Positions 1-9,426 of a stretch of 64,000 bases of DNA are shown in pieces. The DNA is from CAYTGM01 sp964437365 (lineage in GTDB: Bacteria > Sumerlaeota > Sumerlaeia > SLMS01). How positions within the stretch are numbered: the stretch's first letter is position 1; each line of letters begins with the position of its first letter. The stretch is taken from assembly GCA_964437365.1 (NCBI GenBank), contig CAYTGM010000026.1:1-64000 (forward strand), written 5' to 3'. The translations under genes were made by a program, and so were the position numbers. The notes beneath the pieces were generated by a model. The model did no database searches. It worked only from the letters and a program-made list of their open reading frames with translations, and was not told the origin of the DNA.

Positions 1-1042
<1,042 letters not shown>

Positions 1043-1685
1043 GATCATTTCCTTCCGGATCCAAAGATTTCCGAGATCAAAGGGAGGAACCTTTGGATGC
1101 GTCAAGGGAAGTGGCGAGAAATTCAAGAGATCTGCATGGAAGAAAGAACGGGGGATGCTACCAGTATCGATGCATGTTCGATGCATTATCGAACCACTGG
1201 AGTGCATCGAACACCGATCGAAGGAGGATAGAAGGGGCAACGATGCCACCTGGGAAAGCCGGACGCCGAACCGGCGCAGTTTCACTGGAAGGTGCGTAGA
1301 TGAGATGATCAACATTCTGCCTGAGATTTCAGCTTCACAGATCAGCACCGCGGGTGGAGATATTCGTTCTGGATCGCGGCAGCCCTGAAGCGAAGCAGGT
1401 CTCAGCTGGTCAAAACTTTAGGTAAATCGTATAGTTTGTTTCAATCTGCTTCCCCTGGTTCCGGAGGAACCGAAGCGAGTAGCCCGTGGTCAGCGCTTCG
1501 CGCGCAGCCCCGGGACCTCGGAACGAAAAGAGATTCTCGCCCCAGCGGGGCGACACAAGGGGTTCTATATGAAGGGTGGAATCGCTTCCTGCGTTCCCGT
1601 TTGTTTGATTCGAAATGATTTGTTCCGCTCGGCTGGAGCCGTGATATTTCTATACAAGAACCCGGGGCCGCACGTTGTTCGCCTC
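1043..1685. other. Intergenic stretch, no supported gene
   Basis: About 640 bases lie between argG and a small leftward membrane gene. Short open frames exist in several directions, but none has a convincing ribosome site or recognisable protein. The argG promoter should lie in the left part, reading leftward. I see no tRNA fold and no long repeat. Confidence 0.4.
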
Positions 1686-1943
1686 TCACTTCTTCTTCTG
1701 TTCTTCAGGGATGAAGAAGGAAAGTACAACTGCACAGAGAAAGAAAACGTCGGCGGAAACGGAAAACTCACGATATATAACGATGCCCAGACCGGCTGTG
1801 AACAATAAACCACAAATTTCACTCATCGGGGATCGCCAGGATTGAGGAAAAGGAGACGGGAGACTCTTCCCTCTCCGTTTCAAGCGTTCGGTAAGTAGGA
1901 AGAAGAGAAGTAACCCAAAAAAGATCAGACCGTATGTTGTCAT
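1686..1943 (-). CDS. Small two-helix membrane protein, unknown
   Basis: This 85-residue protein has two hydrophobic segments, at roughly residues 3-18 and 43-73, separated by a basic, proline-rich stretch. It ends in a charged EEQKKK tail. A purine-rich AGAGAGAGAAT precedes the ATG at ribosome-site distance. I do not recognise a family. The composition looks like a genuine inner-membrane protein rather than a chance frame. No functional neighbour helps: argG lies downstream after a long gap, and a broken LURP-one-like gene lies upstream on the same strand. Confidence 0.45.
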   Translation of the reverse strand: MTTYGLIFFGLLLFFLLTERLKRRGKSLPSPFPQSWRSPMSEICGLLFTAGLGIVIYREFSVSADVFFLCAVVLSFFIPEEQKKK

Positions 1944-2018
1944 AATATTCTCTCTCTTTATTTAATCAAATCGCTAGTAGGCTGCCCATTGTTATCGTGG
2001 GGAAGAAGCGAACGTCAG

Positions 2019-2498
2019 CTAACATGGTGGTCGCAAAACTTCAAAAACGATAATGCAGGCGCACAGGATCGGGATAGGGTCTTCTTGCTTTTTGATCCTA
2101 ACTCCGTAGCTGGAGAACCATCCCGATTTGCTCCTTCTTATTTGGACTACCACCTGATCGTTTAGCGAAAACTCGGTCTCATGGGACCAGAAACACCCGG
2201 TAATCTGGTAGCCGCTGGGTCCGTGAACACGGAAGCTGAATGTCTCGCTAAGCTAGCTCCAGTCCTTGGTCACCTCTGCGTAAACATGGTCATCGATCAC
2301 GATCTGGTAGCAGGGCTTTAACGAAAGGAGTTTCTGACTGATACGAGCGAGTTCTCTCCCGCATCGTTCCTGGAAGGAAAATTCGCCTCCCAGGCTGGTA
2401 TCCTTCCTAACGACCTTATACTGTGAGTCACCGCTCCTGTCCGTAATTTCATAATCTATCGCCCAGAACCGGGGTTTCTCTTTAATTCGATAAACCAT
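2019..2498 (-). pseudogene. LURP-one-related / tubby-like protein, interrupted by in-frame TAG
   Basis: The first 81 codons (2498 to 2256) encode the N-terminal half of a LURP-one-related beta-barrel. They begin MVYRIKEKPRFW, continue with a paired YKVVRK strand, then have LSLKPCYQIVID and YAEVTKDWS. A TAG follows at 2253-2255. The frame then stays open for 77 more codons and keeps family character: FSFRVHGPSGYQITG, then CFWSHETEF, then SSYGVRIKKQED. It stops at 2019. The full 159-codon length fits the family, so one base change has most likely broken the gene. LURP-one-like proteins are phospholipid-scramblase-fold proteins of unclear bacterial role. Translational readthrough is the alternative. 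Confidence 0.72.
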
Positions 2499-2687
2499 CC
2501 GATTTTCCTTATTGATGACTGAAGTAAGGATGCTTACGTCTCTAATTACCTGTGGATGGCTTGATTATTGAGGGAAAAGGCTCTTTTCCTTTGACATGGG
2601 AGGCTTGTTCCCTTTTCTTAGCGCGCCCTCAGGAGCAGATCTCCCTCTGTTCCTGGGTCAAAATATGGTCTAAAGAGTGAATGAACA

Positions 2688-2924
2688 ATGGCTAAATGTG
2701 AGATTACTGGCAAGCAGCGTCGTATTGGAAACAACGTAAGTCACGCGAACAACAAAACTAAGCGCCAGTTTAAAGCAAATATTCAGAAGGTTAAGATCAT
2801 CGACGAGAACGGCAAAGTACGCCGCGCCTACGTTTCTACAAAGGCACTTAAGTCAGGTCTTGTAACGAAAGCTCCATCACGCAAAGTGATTCTTCAGGAG
2901 CTGGAGAACCAGAAGCAGGGCTAA
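2688..2924 (+). CDS. rpmB: 50S ribosomal protein L28
   Basis: This 78-residue basic protein begins MAKCEITGKQRRIGNNVSHA, the classic L28 start, followed by NKTKRQFKANIQKV. The length is normal for the family. It is a component of the large ribosomal subunit. The single Cys in the CEITGK motif is present, but there is no second zinc-binding CxxC pair of the kind seen in some L28 types. The SRP RNA gene begins about 40 bases downstream on the same strand and a terminator follows. The two may be co-transcribed, which would put two translation-linked products under one promoter. Confidence 0.97.
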   Translation: MAKCEITGKQRRIGNNVSHANNKTKRQFKANIQKVKIIDENGKVRRAYVSTKALKSGLVTKAPSRKVILQELENQKQG

Positions 2925-2965
2925 GTTTCGTCGCGGAATCTCGTTGTCGAGGTTCTTGTCGCCTT

Positions 2966-3088
2966 GGCGCGGCGGGAGTCTCCGGGCCCTGAATGACGGG
3001 CGGCAATGAACCTGGTCAGATCCGGAAGGAAGCAGCCATAAGTTGTGCAGCTCGGGTGTTCAGGTAGCCCGGGGGCTCGCGCCGCGAC
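2966..3088 (+). ncRNA. ffs: Signal recognition particle RNA, small bacterial type
   Basis: The conserved domain IV is recognisable at about 3012-3050: CTGGTCAGATCCGGAAGGA followed by AGCAGCCATA, with the GGAA tetraloop and the Ffh-binding bulge. The flanks pair: GAGTCTCCGGGC (2976-2987) with GCCCGGGGGCTC (3067-3078), extended outward by a GC-rich stem around 2968-2974 and 3080-3086. This gives a small (about 120 nt) hairpin SRP RNA without an Alu domain. It binds Ffh and targets ribosomes making membrane and exported proteins. Exact ends are estimated from pairing. Confidence 0.93.
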
Positions 3089-3100
3089 AAAATACGAAGA

Positions 3101-3137
3101 AACCCACTCTTCATCTCGAAGAGTGGGTTTTCTTATT
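3101..3137 (+). terminator. Rho-independent terminator after SRP RNA
   Basis: Stem AACCCACTCTTC (3101-3112) pairs with GAAGAGTGGGTT (3118-3129), followed by TTCTTATTTT. It ends the rpmB-SRP RNA unit, just before the 3' end of the convergent trypsin-like gene. Confidence 0.9.
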
Positions 3138-3161
3138 TTCAGTCGATTTTCTTGAAGTGGA

Positions 3162-5297
3162 TTAAAAGATGAACCAGTTTTCAACACTTGTATTATCGAA
3201 TTCGTAAGCTCCGGGATCTGTTGAAGAACCCCAGATACGGCCAGCACCTTTAAGGTCGAGTGGAAGCGGTTCAGAGTAATCGTTGTCTCCATCAAGGTCA
3301 CCGGCATCCAAGGGGAGAGACGCGTCATTCCCCGCATCATGGAGAGTTGAGGAAGAGCTGAGGCGGTAGTCCGAGAAGCTGACGAAGAATGGATCCACGT
3401 CTGAATTGCCGGGGCCACTTAGGACTCCACCTTCAATGTTCGAGTTTTCGACCGTGAGAGTTGGCGTTCCACGTTGATAGACTCCAAGCGCTCCGCCGTT
3501 CAACTCGTCGTTTCGAGAAGCAATGGTGTTTTGAATCACAGCAGTTCCTCCACCGATGCCGAAGGCTTGACCGAATTCCGCACGGTTATCAACGAAAGTT
3601 GAAGACCCGATGATCAAGTCGCCATTGGAATAGATGGCACCACCATAACGTGCTTCATTGTGATGAAAGAGCGAGTTATAGACCGCGAATGTTCCAGAGC
3701 TCTTCACAGCACCCCCGATAAACTCTGATCGCGGTTCTGCATTGGCGATTTGAGTGCTTACCCAGTCATTAAAGTTTTCAAGTCTTGTATAGATACCATA
3801 GGCATTCGGTCTGGCGCATCCGTCACCCCAGCTGACAACGCCGACTTGGGTAAAACCTGAAGGTGTGGATGGTGTCGGGACAAAGAGAGGCCCTCCACTG
3901 TCCCCCTGGCAGGCGTCTTTTCCACCTCCGGCAAAACCGGCAGCGAGCATGTTCGCTGTCACCTGGCCACCATAATAGCCGTTCGCCGTTGCATTACTCA
4001 CGATGGGAACGTCTACCTTGAGAAGCGTGTTGGAGCCGCTCCCTCCTTCCGTGGTGGCTCCCCAACCAATCGTGGTCGCCACGTCACCCACTCCACCAAC
4101 GTCATCAGGGTCATTTTGGGGGACGATGGTAATACCGGTTACATCAGTCGTTGATGCAAGCCGGAGGAGAGCAATGTCACTGTCAAAGGTTGAGCTATTG
4201 TAGCTGGGATGAACAATAACTTCAGAAATATCGTGATACTCCTGGTTCGGTTCCGACGTGTTCGAGATGTCATGCTTATTGAAGCCGACCATGTATGCGT
4301 TCGGGTTGGTTGTTGAGATACAATGAGCGGCGGTGAGGATCCATTCGTTGTTAATGAGGGAGCCCGCGCAAAACTGGTCCGAGGCTGATGGAAGTCCAGA
4401 ACCAGGCTTGCTGTAAAGCGCGGTCTGCCAGGGAAACTCGAAAGGTGTGGCCTCTGTTCCACCAACGATTCTTGTCTTGATGACACCTTCGCGTGTAATG
4501 GAGGAGGTGACCTGTCCGTTCGTGATGATGACGTTATAGAGGGTAAGGGTGCCAGAAGGGTGAACTTCAAAGGCGCGATCAAGGTCTGCCAGATCAAGGG
4601 TCGTCCCTCCACTCGGATGTCCCACAATCATCAGATCTGTATAGATATCGAGGTCACCGGTCAAACTTTCGTCCTCATCGGTGCCACTTGCTCCAAAGGT
4701 GATCGTTCCTGGAGGTAGGAAGATGGTGTTTGAGCTTCCTCCTGCAGGTGCACCATCTACAGAAGTCTTCGTTTCTGCAGCTACGACAGCCTCTCGAAGA
4801 GAAAGCTGACCGTCCGTATTGATGGAATCGTCGAGTGTCTGAACGGTGTATGCCTGATTTGGATTCGGGGTAACGGTGGTAAGTGTCAGGCTGATATTAC
4901 TAATGAAGTGCCCTCCATCACCGTAAGTATCTGTGATGTAGAGCGACCAGGTGCCTGTAGCAGGGAAGGGCGAGATGCTGGTTGTATTATACCCGTATGT
5001 TCCGTCGGTGAGGTCTTCCTGCACGAGAAACTCCTGTCCCCAAGGAGCTCTTAAGATGAGCGCGCCTTCCTCAGGCCAGGAATCTGTATCCCAGGTGTAC
5101 GAAATATCTATTTCTGAGACCCAGTCCGTCGAAGCAATGTTGAAATTGTGCCAGTTTACCTCTGTGAGAGTGTTGTAATCGTAAGATCCTGCTGATGGAC
5201 CATTGGGGATCGAAGGAGAGATTGTTGCTCCCTCAGATCCACTGTGTGCGATGACGCCTAAGGACGCCAGCACGAATGGAAGTATCCGTGTCCTCAT
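3162..5297 (-). CDS. Secreted protein with trypsin domain nested in a beta-helix
   Basis: This 711-residue exported protein starts at the ATG at 5297, which has AGAGGAAAAAAT before it; the longer frame upstream lacks a signal peptide. A signal peptide covers residues 1-23. A jelly-roll P-domain-like region covers about 25-142. A choice-of-anchor-Q/beta-helix start follows at 148-262 (LSLREAV at 165). A full S1 trypsin domain spans 276-518: activation site R276-IVGG, His325 in LTAAHC, Asp374 in SDIALLRL, Ser467 in GDSGGP, and Asp461 in the pocket, predicting cleavage after Arg or Lys. Beta-helix repeats resume at 527-700. It ends DNTSVENWFIF, a C-terminal motif shared with two other exported proteins here. 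It is probably extracellular or surface-attached. The nested arrangement is what the sequence shows; substrate and attachment are unknown. Confidence 0.85.
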   Translation of the reverse strand: MRTRILPFVLASLGVIAHSGSEGATISPSIPNGPSAGSYDYNTLTEVNWHNFNIASTDWVSEIDISYTWDTDSWPEEGALILRAPWGQEFLVQEDLTDGTYGYNTTSISPFPATGTWSLYITDTYGDGGHFISNISLTLTTVTPNPNQAYTVQTLDDSINTDGQLSLREAVVAAETKTSVDGAPAGGSSNTIFLPPGTITFGASGTDEDESLTGDLDIYTDLMIVGHPSGGTTLDLADLDRAFEVHPSGTLTLYNVIITNGQVTSSITREGVIKTRIVGGTEATPFEFPWQTALYSKPGSGLPSASDQFCAGSLINNEWILTAAHCISTTNPNAYMVGFNKHDISNTSEPNQEYHDISEVIVHPSYNSSTFDSDIALLRLASTTDVTGITIVPQNDPDDVGGVGDVATTIGWGATTEGGSGSNTLLKVDVPIVSNATANGYYGGQVTANMLAAGFAGGGKDACQGDSGGPLFVPTPSTPSGFTQVGVVSWGDGCARPNAYGIYTRLENFNDWVSTQIANAEPRSEFIGGAVKSSGTFAVYNSLFHHNEARYGGAIYSNGDLIIGSSTFVDNRAEFGQAFGIGGGTAVIQNTIASRNDELNGGALGVYQRGTPTLTVENSNIEGGVLSGPGNSDVDPFFVSFSDYRLSSSSTLHDAGNDASLPLDAGDLDGDNDYSEPLPLDLKGAGRIWGSSTDPGAYEFDNTSVENWFIF

Positions 5298-5501
5298 ATT
5301 TTTTTCCTCTAGAATTTTTTCTTTGCGCGAACGTTCTTTCCTTTCGATACACAGCACAACCCAAATTATTCTATAGGACATGGACTTTCCTCTGTCAGCC
5401 TGACAAGAGGGAAATCTGTTTACTCGCGGTCGTGAACGGAGAAACATTACCGATGTTCGAGGTCAGCGATTGACTCAATTACTTAGCCTTATGGAGTTAG
5501 A

Positions 5502-8500
5502 ATGCCCGCGCAGCAAACAGCCAACGTCTTTCATCAGGTTCTGAATGATCGATCAACCCACACGAAGAGAATTTATGATGAATTGCATGGAAAAGGTAGA
5601 ACGATCGTTCTCGAACAACTCCATGGTTCTTCACTCCCCTTCGTCTTATCGGAGCTTCTGCTCACAGAACGACGACCGATGCTGGTTCTCACACCCGGCA
5701 ATGAGAAAGCAGAAGACCTGGTTGGAGACTTTGAGTTTTTTGGAGTGGAGAATGCCTTCCATTATCCGAAGTGGGAGGTTTTACCCTACGATGATGAGCC
5801 ACTGGGCATCGAGGTCACGGCAAAAACTCTAGATGTATTCGAAGCCATCGGACGCCATCGACATAACCCTGAGTCGGAACCGTTTGTGATCTGTGCACCC
5901 GTAGATTCGATGATGCTGAAGGTCCTTCCCGAAAGTCGTATTGATGAATTGACCGTCCACCTCAAATGGGGAGAGACGATCAACCAGTCACGGCTTGAGG
6001 ATACACTTCAAAAATCTGGGTATATGCGCGAGCCTCTTGTTGAAGCCCGGGGAGAATTCTCTATCCGCGGGGGTATTATCGATATATACCCATTGAATTC
6101 AGAGTATCCAGTGCGGATTGATCTCTTCGGCGATGAAATAGAAAGTATCCGAACCTTTGATGTTTCAACTCAGAGAAGTCTGGAAGATCTCGGTACCGAT
6201 GCTCATCTTGTTATTCCACCTTACAGTTTGAAGAAGCAGGTAGAATCGTTTCTCGAAGAAGAGGGGAAACTTGAATGCCTGCTTACCCATCTTCCTGATG
6301 ACACGATTGTTGTTCTCGAGTCACCGGAGAGATATCAGGAAGTTTGCGAATTCTTTGATGGCTCGGTCAGGCGGCAGCATGAGTTCGCGCTGAAGAGGAG
6401 TGAAGGTCGCATCGCTAAACCCGAAGAATTACTTGTTCCCAATTCCGATCTCCCAGAGCTCTTTAAGAGATTTTCTCGCATAGAACACAGCCAAATGCCT
6501 CCAGAGCCCGACCGGAAGTCTATCCATGTTCGATTCGAGCAAATTAATTATGCCGGCGAATCGCGGGACTTAGAGAGCTGGCTCAATCAGATCAGCAAGT
6601 TGCAGAAGCAAGACTACCTGGTTGCTGTTGTTTGCGATAATGATGGGCAGGTACAGCGGTTCGATGAGTTGTTGAAAGAAAAGGAAATCAGCGCTCGAGC
6701 GATTACCAACAGCAACTGGAATGCAAAGATCGAGCTGAAGGATGTTCTTAAAGGTTACCAGGATGTTCTGGTAATTGTCGGTGGCGTGCAGACCGGTTTC
6801 GCTTTGCCTGATGCTCGACTTTGCATCATGACTGACCGGGAGATCTTTGGACGCTACAAGAGAAGATATGTCTATAAGAAAATTTATAAAGGCAAACCAA
6901 TCCAGTCGAGCAGTGAAATCCGTCGAAACGATTTCGTTGTTCACGTCGATCACGGAATTGGAAAGTTTCTTGGCATGCGTGTCCAGCAGATAGACGGACG
7001 CATGGTTGACCTTATTGATATTGAATATGCAAATTCTGACAAACTTCTCGTCCCTGTAGACAAGATACACAAGGTTCAGAAGTATAGCGGACCGGAGTCG
7101 GCACACCCTGCACTCGATAGACTCGGGAGCAACAAATGGGCACGGCGCAGAGAAAAGCACTCTGAGGAGATCGATAAGCTCGCCGATGAGTTGTTGGGTC
7201 TTTATGCACAGCGTGAAATGGCCACTAGAGACCCGCACGATCCCGATACACATCTTCAGCGAGAGTTTGAGGCAGGCTTCCTCTATCAGGAAACCCCTGA
7301 TCAACTTGAAGCTATAACTCTTTCCAAGCAGGACATGGAAAAAGAAAAGCCAATGGACCGACTTGTTTGTGGTGATGTTGGTTATGGTAAAACAGAAGTG
7401 GCTATACGAGCAGTTTTTAAATGCGTCCAAAGTGGAAGGCAGGCAGCGCTTTTATGTCCAACAACAATTCTGGCCCAACAGCACTATAACAACTTCCGGG
7501 AACGCTATGCAGACTTTCCATTGAAGCTGGAAATGATCTCGAGGTTCAAGTCACCCAAAGAAATCAAAGAGACAAAGAAGAAACTTCAGGAAGGAGAATT
7601 GGACGTTGTTATCGGGACCCATGCACTTCTTTCTAAGACCGTCGCATTCAAGAATCTTGGGCTGGTTGTTGTTGATGAGGAGCAGCGGTTTGGTGTACGA
7701 CACAAAGAGCGCTTAAAGGAAATGCGTAAGGAAATCGACCTCTTAACCCTCTCGGCCACTCCTATACCGAGAACCCTTCACATGGCACTCAGTGGGTTAC
7801 GCGATCTGTCGATTATTACGACACCACCACCTGATAGACAGCCAATCAAGACAAAGGTTATCCATTTCGAGGAAGAGCAGATTGCCGAAGCTATCCTGCG
7901 AGAACTCAATCGTGGAGGGCAGGTCTATTTTGTTCATAACCGTGTAAAGACGATTGAGGAAGTAACAAAGCGACTCCAGGAAATTGTTCCGCACGCTCGT
8001 ATTACCTTTGCTCATGGTCAGATGAAGGAGCAGGACCTCGAAGATACCATGATCAAGTTCATCGACCGGGAGTTTGATATTCTGGTTGCAACAACGATCA
8101 TTGAAAGCGGTGTGGATATACCAAATTGCAACACGATTATCATTAATCGTGCGGATGCCTTTGGGCTCGCCCAGTTGTATCAGCTGCGTGGTCGTGTGGG
8201 GCGTCAGAAAAGAAAGGCCTACGCCTATCTGATTGTTCCGCAGGGGAGGGCGATTACAGAGACCGCTGTGAAACGACTTCAGGCGATTGAAGACTTTTCG
8301 GAGCTCGGAGCTGGATTCTCAATTGCCATGCGTGACCTGGAAATTCGTGGTGCTGGCGATATACTTGGTAAAGCTCAGCATGGTACGATCACGGAGATAG
8401 GTTTCGAGTTGTATTGTGAACTTCTTGCGGAGAAAGTAGCAGCAAAGGATGGACGGCGCACCAAAAGGTTTTTTGAGGTTGAAGTGCGCTGGGATGCAAG

Positions 8501-8972
8501 CTGCTACCTTCCCCCAACATATATACCGATCGAGGCTCAGAGAGTTACATTCTATAAACGCTTTGCAGAAGCACGCACGGACCAGGATCTTTCAGACATC
8601 GAAAGTGAAATGAAAGATCGCTTCGGAGCGCTAAAGACAGAGGTCAAAAATTTCATCGAAACCTATCGGATCAGGATTGCCTGTCAGGATCTTCGTATAG
8701 CAGCCGTTAAGAAGTCCCAGAATACCCTTACACTGACAATGATTGAACCCAAGGCTGACGACCTTGTGATCATCTGCAAAAAACTTGTACAGCAGGACCC
8801 CCGTTGGAAACTTGCCAAGACAACGACTTTCGACACAATTGTGCTGCATATGGATAGTGAAATGACACCAGATGGAGCACTTCCTCTGACGGTTGAGTTC
8901 CTGACAAAATGCATTGAACCGTGGCAAGAAAAGCTCGCTAAAGGACAGGAAGATGAACAGGGAATTGATTGA
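5502..8972 (+). CDS. mfd: Transcription-repair coupling factor Mfd
   Basis: Mfd recognises RNA polymerase stalled at DNA damage, pushes it off with an ATP-driven translocase and recruits UvrA. The 1156-residue length is typical. The N-terminal third is UvrB-like (HYPKWEVLPYDD and FSIRGGIIDIYP). The RNA-polymerase-interacting domain is near residues 470-540 (DFVVHVDHGIGKFLG). The translocase has Walker A GDVGYGKTEVA, Walker B VVDEEQRFG, motif III LSATPIPRTL and motif VI QLRGRVGR. The C-terminal TRCF domain is complete. An ATG with GGAG upstream sets the start. The end overlaps the next gene by 20 bases, so the two are likely co-transcribed. It is divergent from the trypsin-fold gene, with about 200 bp between them. 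Confidence 0.97.
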   Translation: MPAQQTANVFHQVLNDRSTHTKRIYDELHGKGRTIVLEQLHGSSLPFVLSELLLTERRPMLVLTPGNEKAEDLVGDFEFFGVENAFHYPKWEVLPYDDEPLGIEVTAKTLDVFEAIGRHRHNPESEPFVICAPVDSMMLKVLPESRIDELTVHLKWGETINQSRLEDTLQKSGYMREPLVEARGEFSIRGGIIDIYPLNSEYPVRIDLFGDEIESIRTFDVSTQRSLEDLGTDAHLVIPPYSLKKQVESFLEEEGKLECLLTHLPDDTIVVLESPERYQEVCEFFDGSVRRQHEFALKRSEGRIAKPEELLVPNSDLPELFKRFSRIEHSQMPPEPDRKSIHVRFEQINYAGESRDLESWLNQISKLQKQDYLVAVVCDNDGQVQRFDELLKEKEISARAITNSNWNAKIELKDVLKGYQDVLVIVGGVQTGFALPDARLCIMTDREIFGRYKRRYVYKKIYKGKPIQSSSEIRRNDFVVHVDHGIGKFLGMRVQQIDGRMVDLIDIEYANSDKLLVPVDKIHKVQKYSGPESAHPALDRLGSNKWARRREKHSEEIDKLADELLGLYAQREMATRDPHDPDTHLQREFEAGFLYQETPDQLEAITLSKQDMEKEKPMDRLVCGDVGYGKTEVAIRAVFKCVQSGRQAALLCPTTILAQQHYNNFRERYADFPLKLEMISRFKSPKEIKETKKKLQEGELDVVIGTHALLSKTVAFKNLGLVVVDEEQRFGVRHKERLKEMRKEIDLLTLSATPIPRTLHMALSGLRDLSIITTPPPDRQPIKTKVIHFEEEQIAEAILRELNRGGQVYFVHNRVKTIEEVTKRLQEIVPHARITFAHGQMKEQDLEDTMIKFIDREFDILVATTIIESGVDIPNCNTIIINRADAFGLAQLYQLRGRVGRQKRKAYAYLIVPQGRAITETAVKRLQAIEDFSELGAGFSIAMRDLEIRGAGDILGKAQHGTITEIGFELYCELLAEKVAAKDGRRTKRFFEVEVRWDASCYLPPTYIPIEAQRVTFYKRFAEARTDQDLSDIESEMKDRFGALKTEVKNFIETYRIRIACQDLRIAAVKKSQNTLTLTMIEPKADDLVIICKKLVQQDPRWKLAKTTTFDTIVLHMDSEMTPDGALPLTVEFLTKCIEPWQEKLAKGQEDEQGID

Positions 8973-9345
8973 AAAGACATTCAGGTTGAAGAATTGGGCT
9001 GTAGTCGGGGCGAGAGAGGATCCGGCAACGTATGGTTACAAGTTGTGGTTCGTACTGAAGGACCGAGGGTTTAACGTACAGCCCGTTCACCCGAGGTTGA
9101 AGTCCATAGATGGAGTCGAAGTCTTTCCCTCCCTCAAAGATCTCCCGGATGTACCTGAAGTCGTTGATATGGTGGTGAATCCATCAATCGGAATCAAGGT
9201 GATGGAAGAGATCAAGGAGCTGGGTATCAAATATGTCTGGATGCAACCTGGGACCCGCAGTGATGAAATCCGCAAATTTGCTCAGGATAATGAGATTGAA
9301 CTGATCGAAGACTGCGTTCTTGTTCAAATTGATCGATACGTGTAA
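8953..9345 (+). CDS. CoA-binding (Rossmann) domain protein, YccU-like
   Basis: This single-domain protein of 130 residues belongs to the CoA-binding family related to the N-terminal domain of succinyl-CoA synthetase alpha. The nucleotide loop appears as WAVVGAREDPATYGYK near residue 15. Later come VQPVHPR, then VVDMVVNP and VWMQPGT, all family landmarks. The start chosen is the ATG at 8953, which has AGGACAGGAAG directly upstream; an in-frame start 39 bases earlier has no such site. It overlaps the end of mfd. Its cellular role is not established in the family; it binds CoA or a related nucleotide and probably has no catalytic centre. Confidence 0.88.
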   Translation: MNRELIEKTFRLKNWAVVGAREDPATYGYKLWFVLKDRGFNVQPVHPRLKSIDGVEVFPSLKDLPDVPEVVDMVVNPSIGIKVMEEIKELGIKYVWMQPGTRSDEIRKFAQDNEIELIEDCVLVQIDRYV

Positions 9346-9426
9346 CAGAGGCACTCTTTCGCGTTGCCACGGTCTTGAATCTTCATATGCTTCTCGCCCC
9401 TCGCGGTATGATGTTCCGCAGGTACT

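Noticed and set aside
2595..2640. TTGACA-like -35 upstream of rpmB
   Set aside because: No acceptable -10 hexamer lies at the right distance, so a promoter call is not supported.
6570..7430. Leftward 286-codon open frame inside mfd
   Set aside because: It is antisense to the translocase region of mfd, which has full family conservation. The frame has no recognisable protein and no ribosome site.
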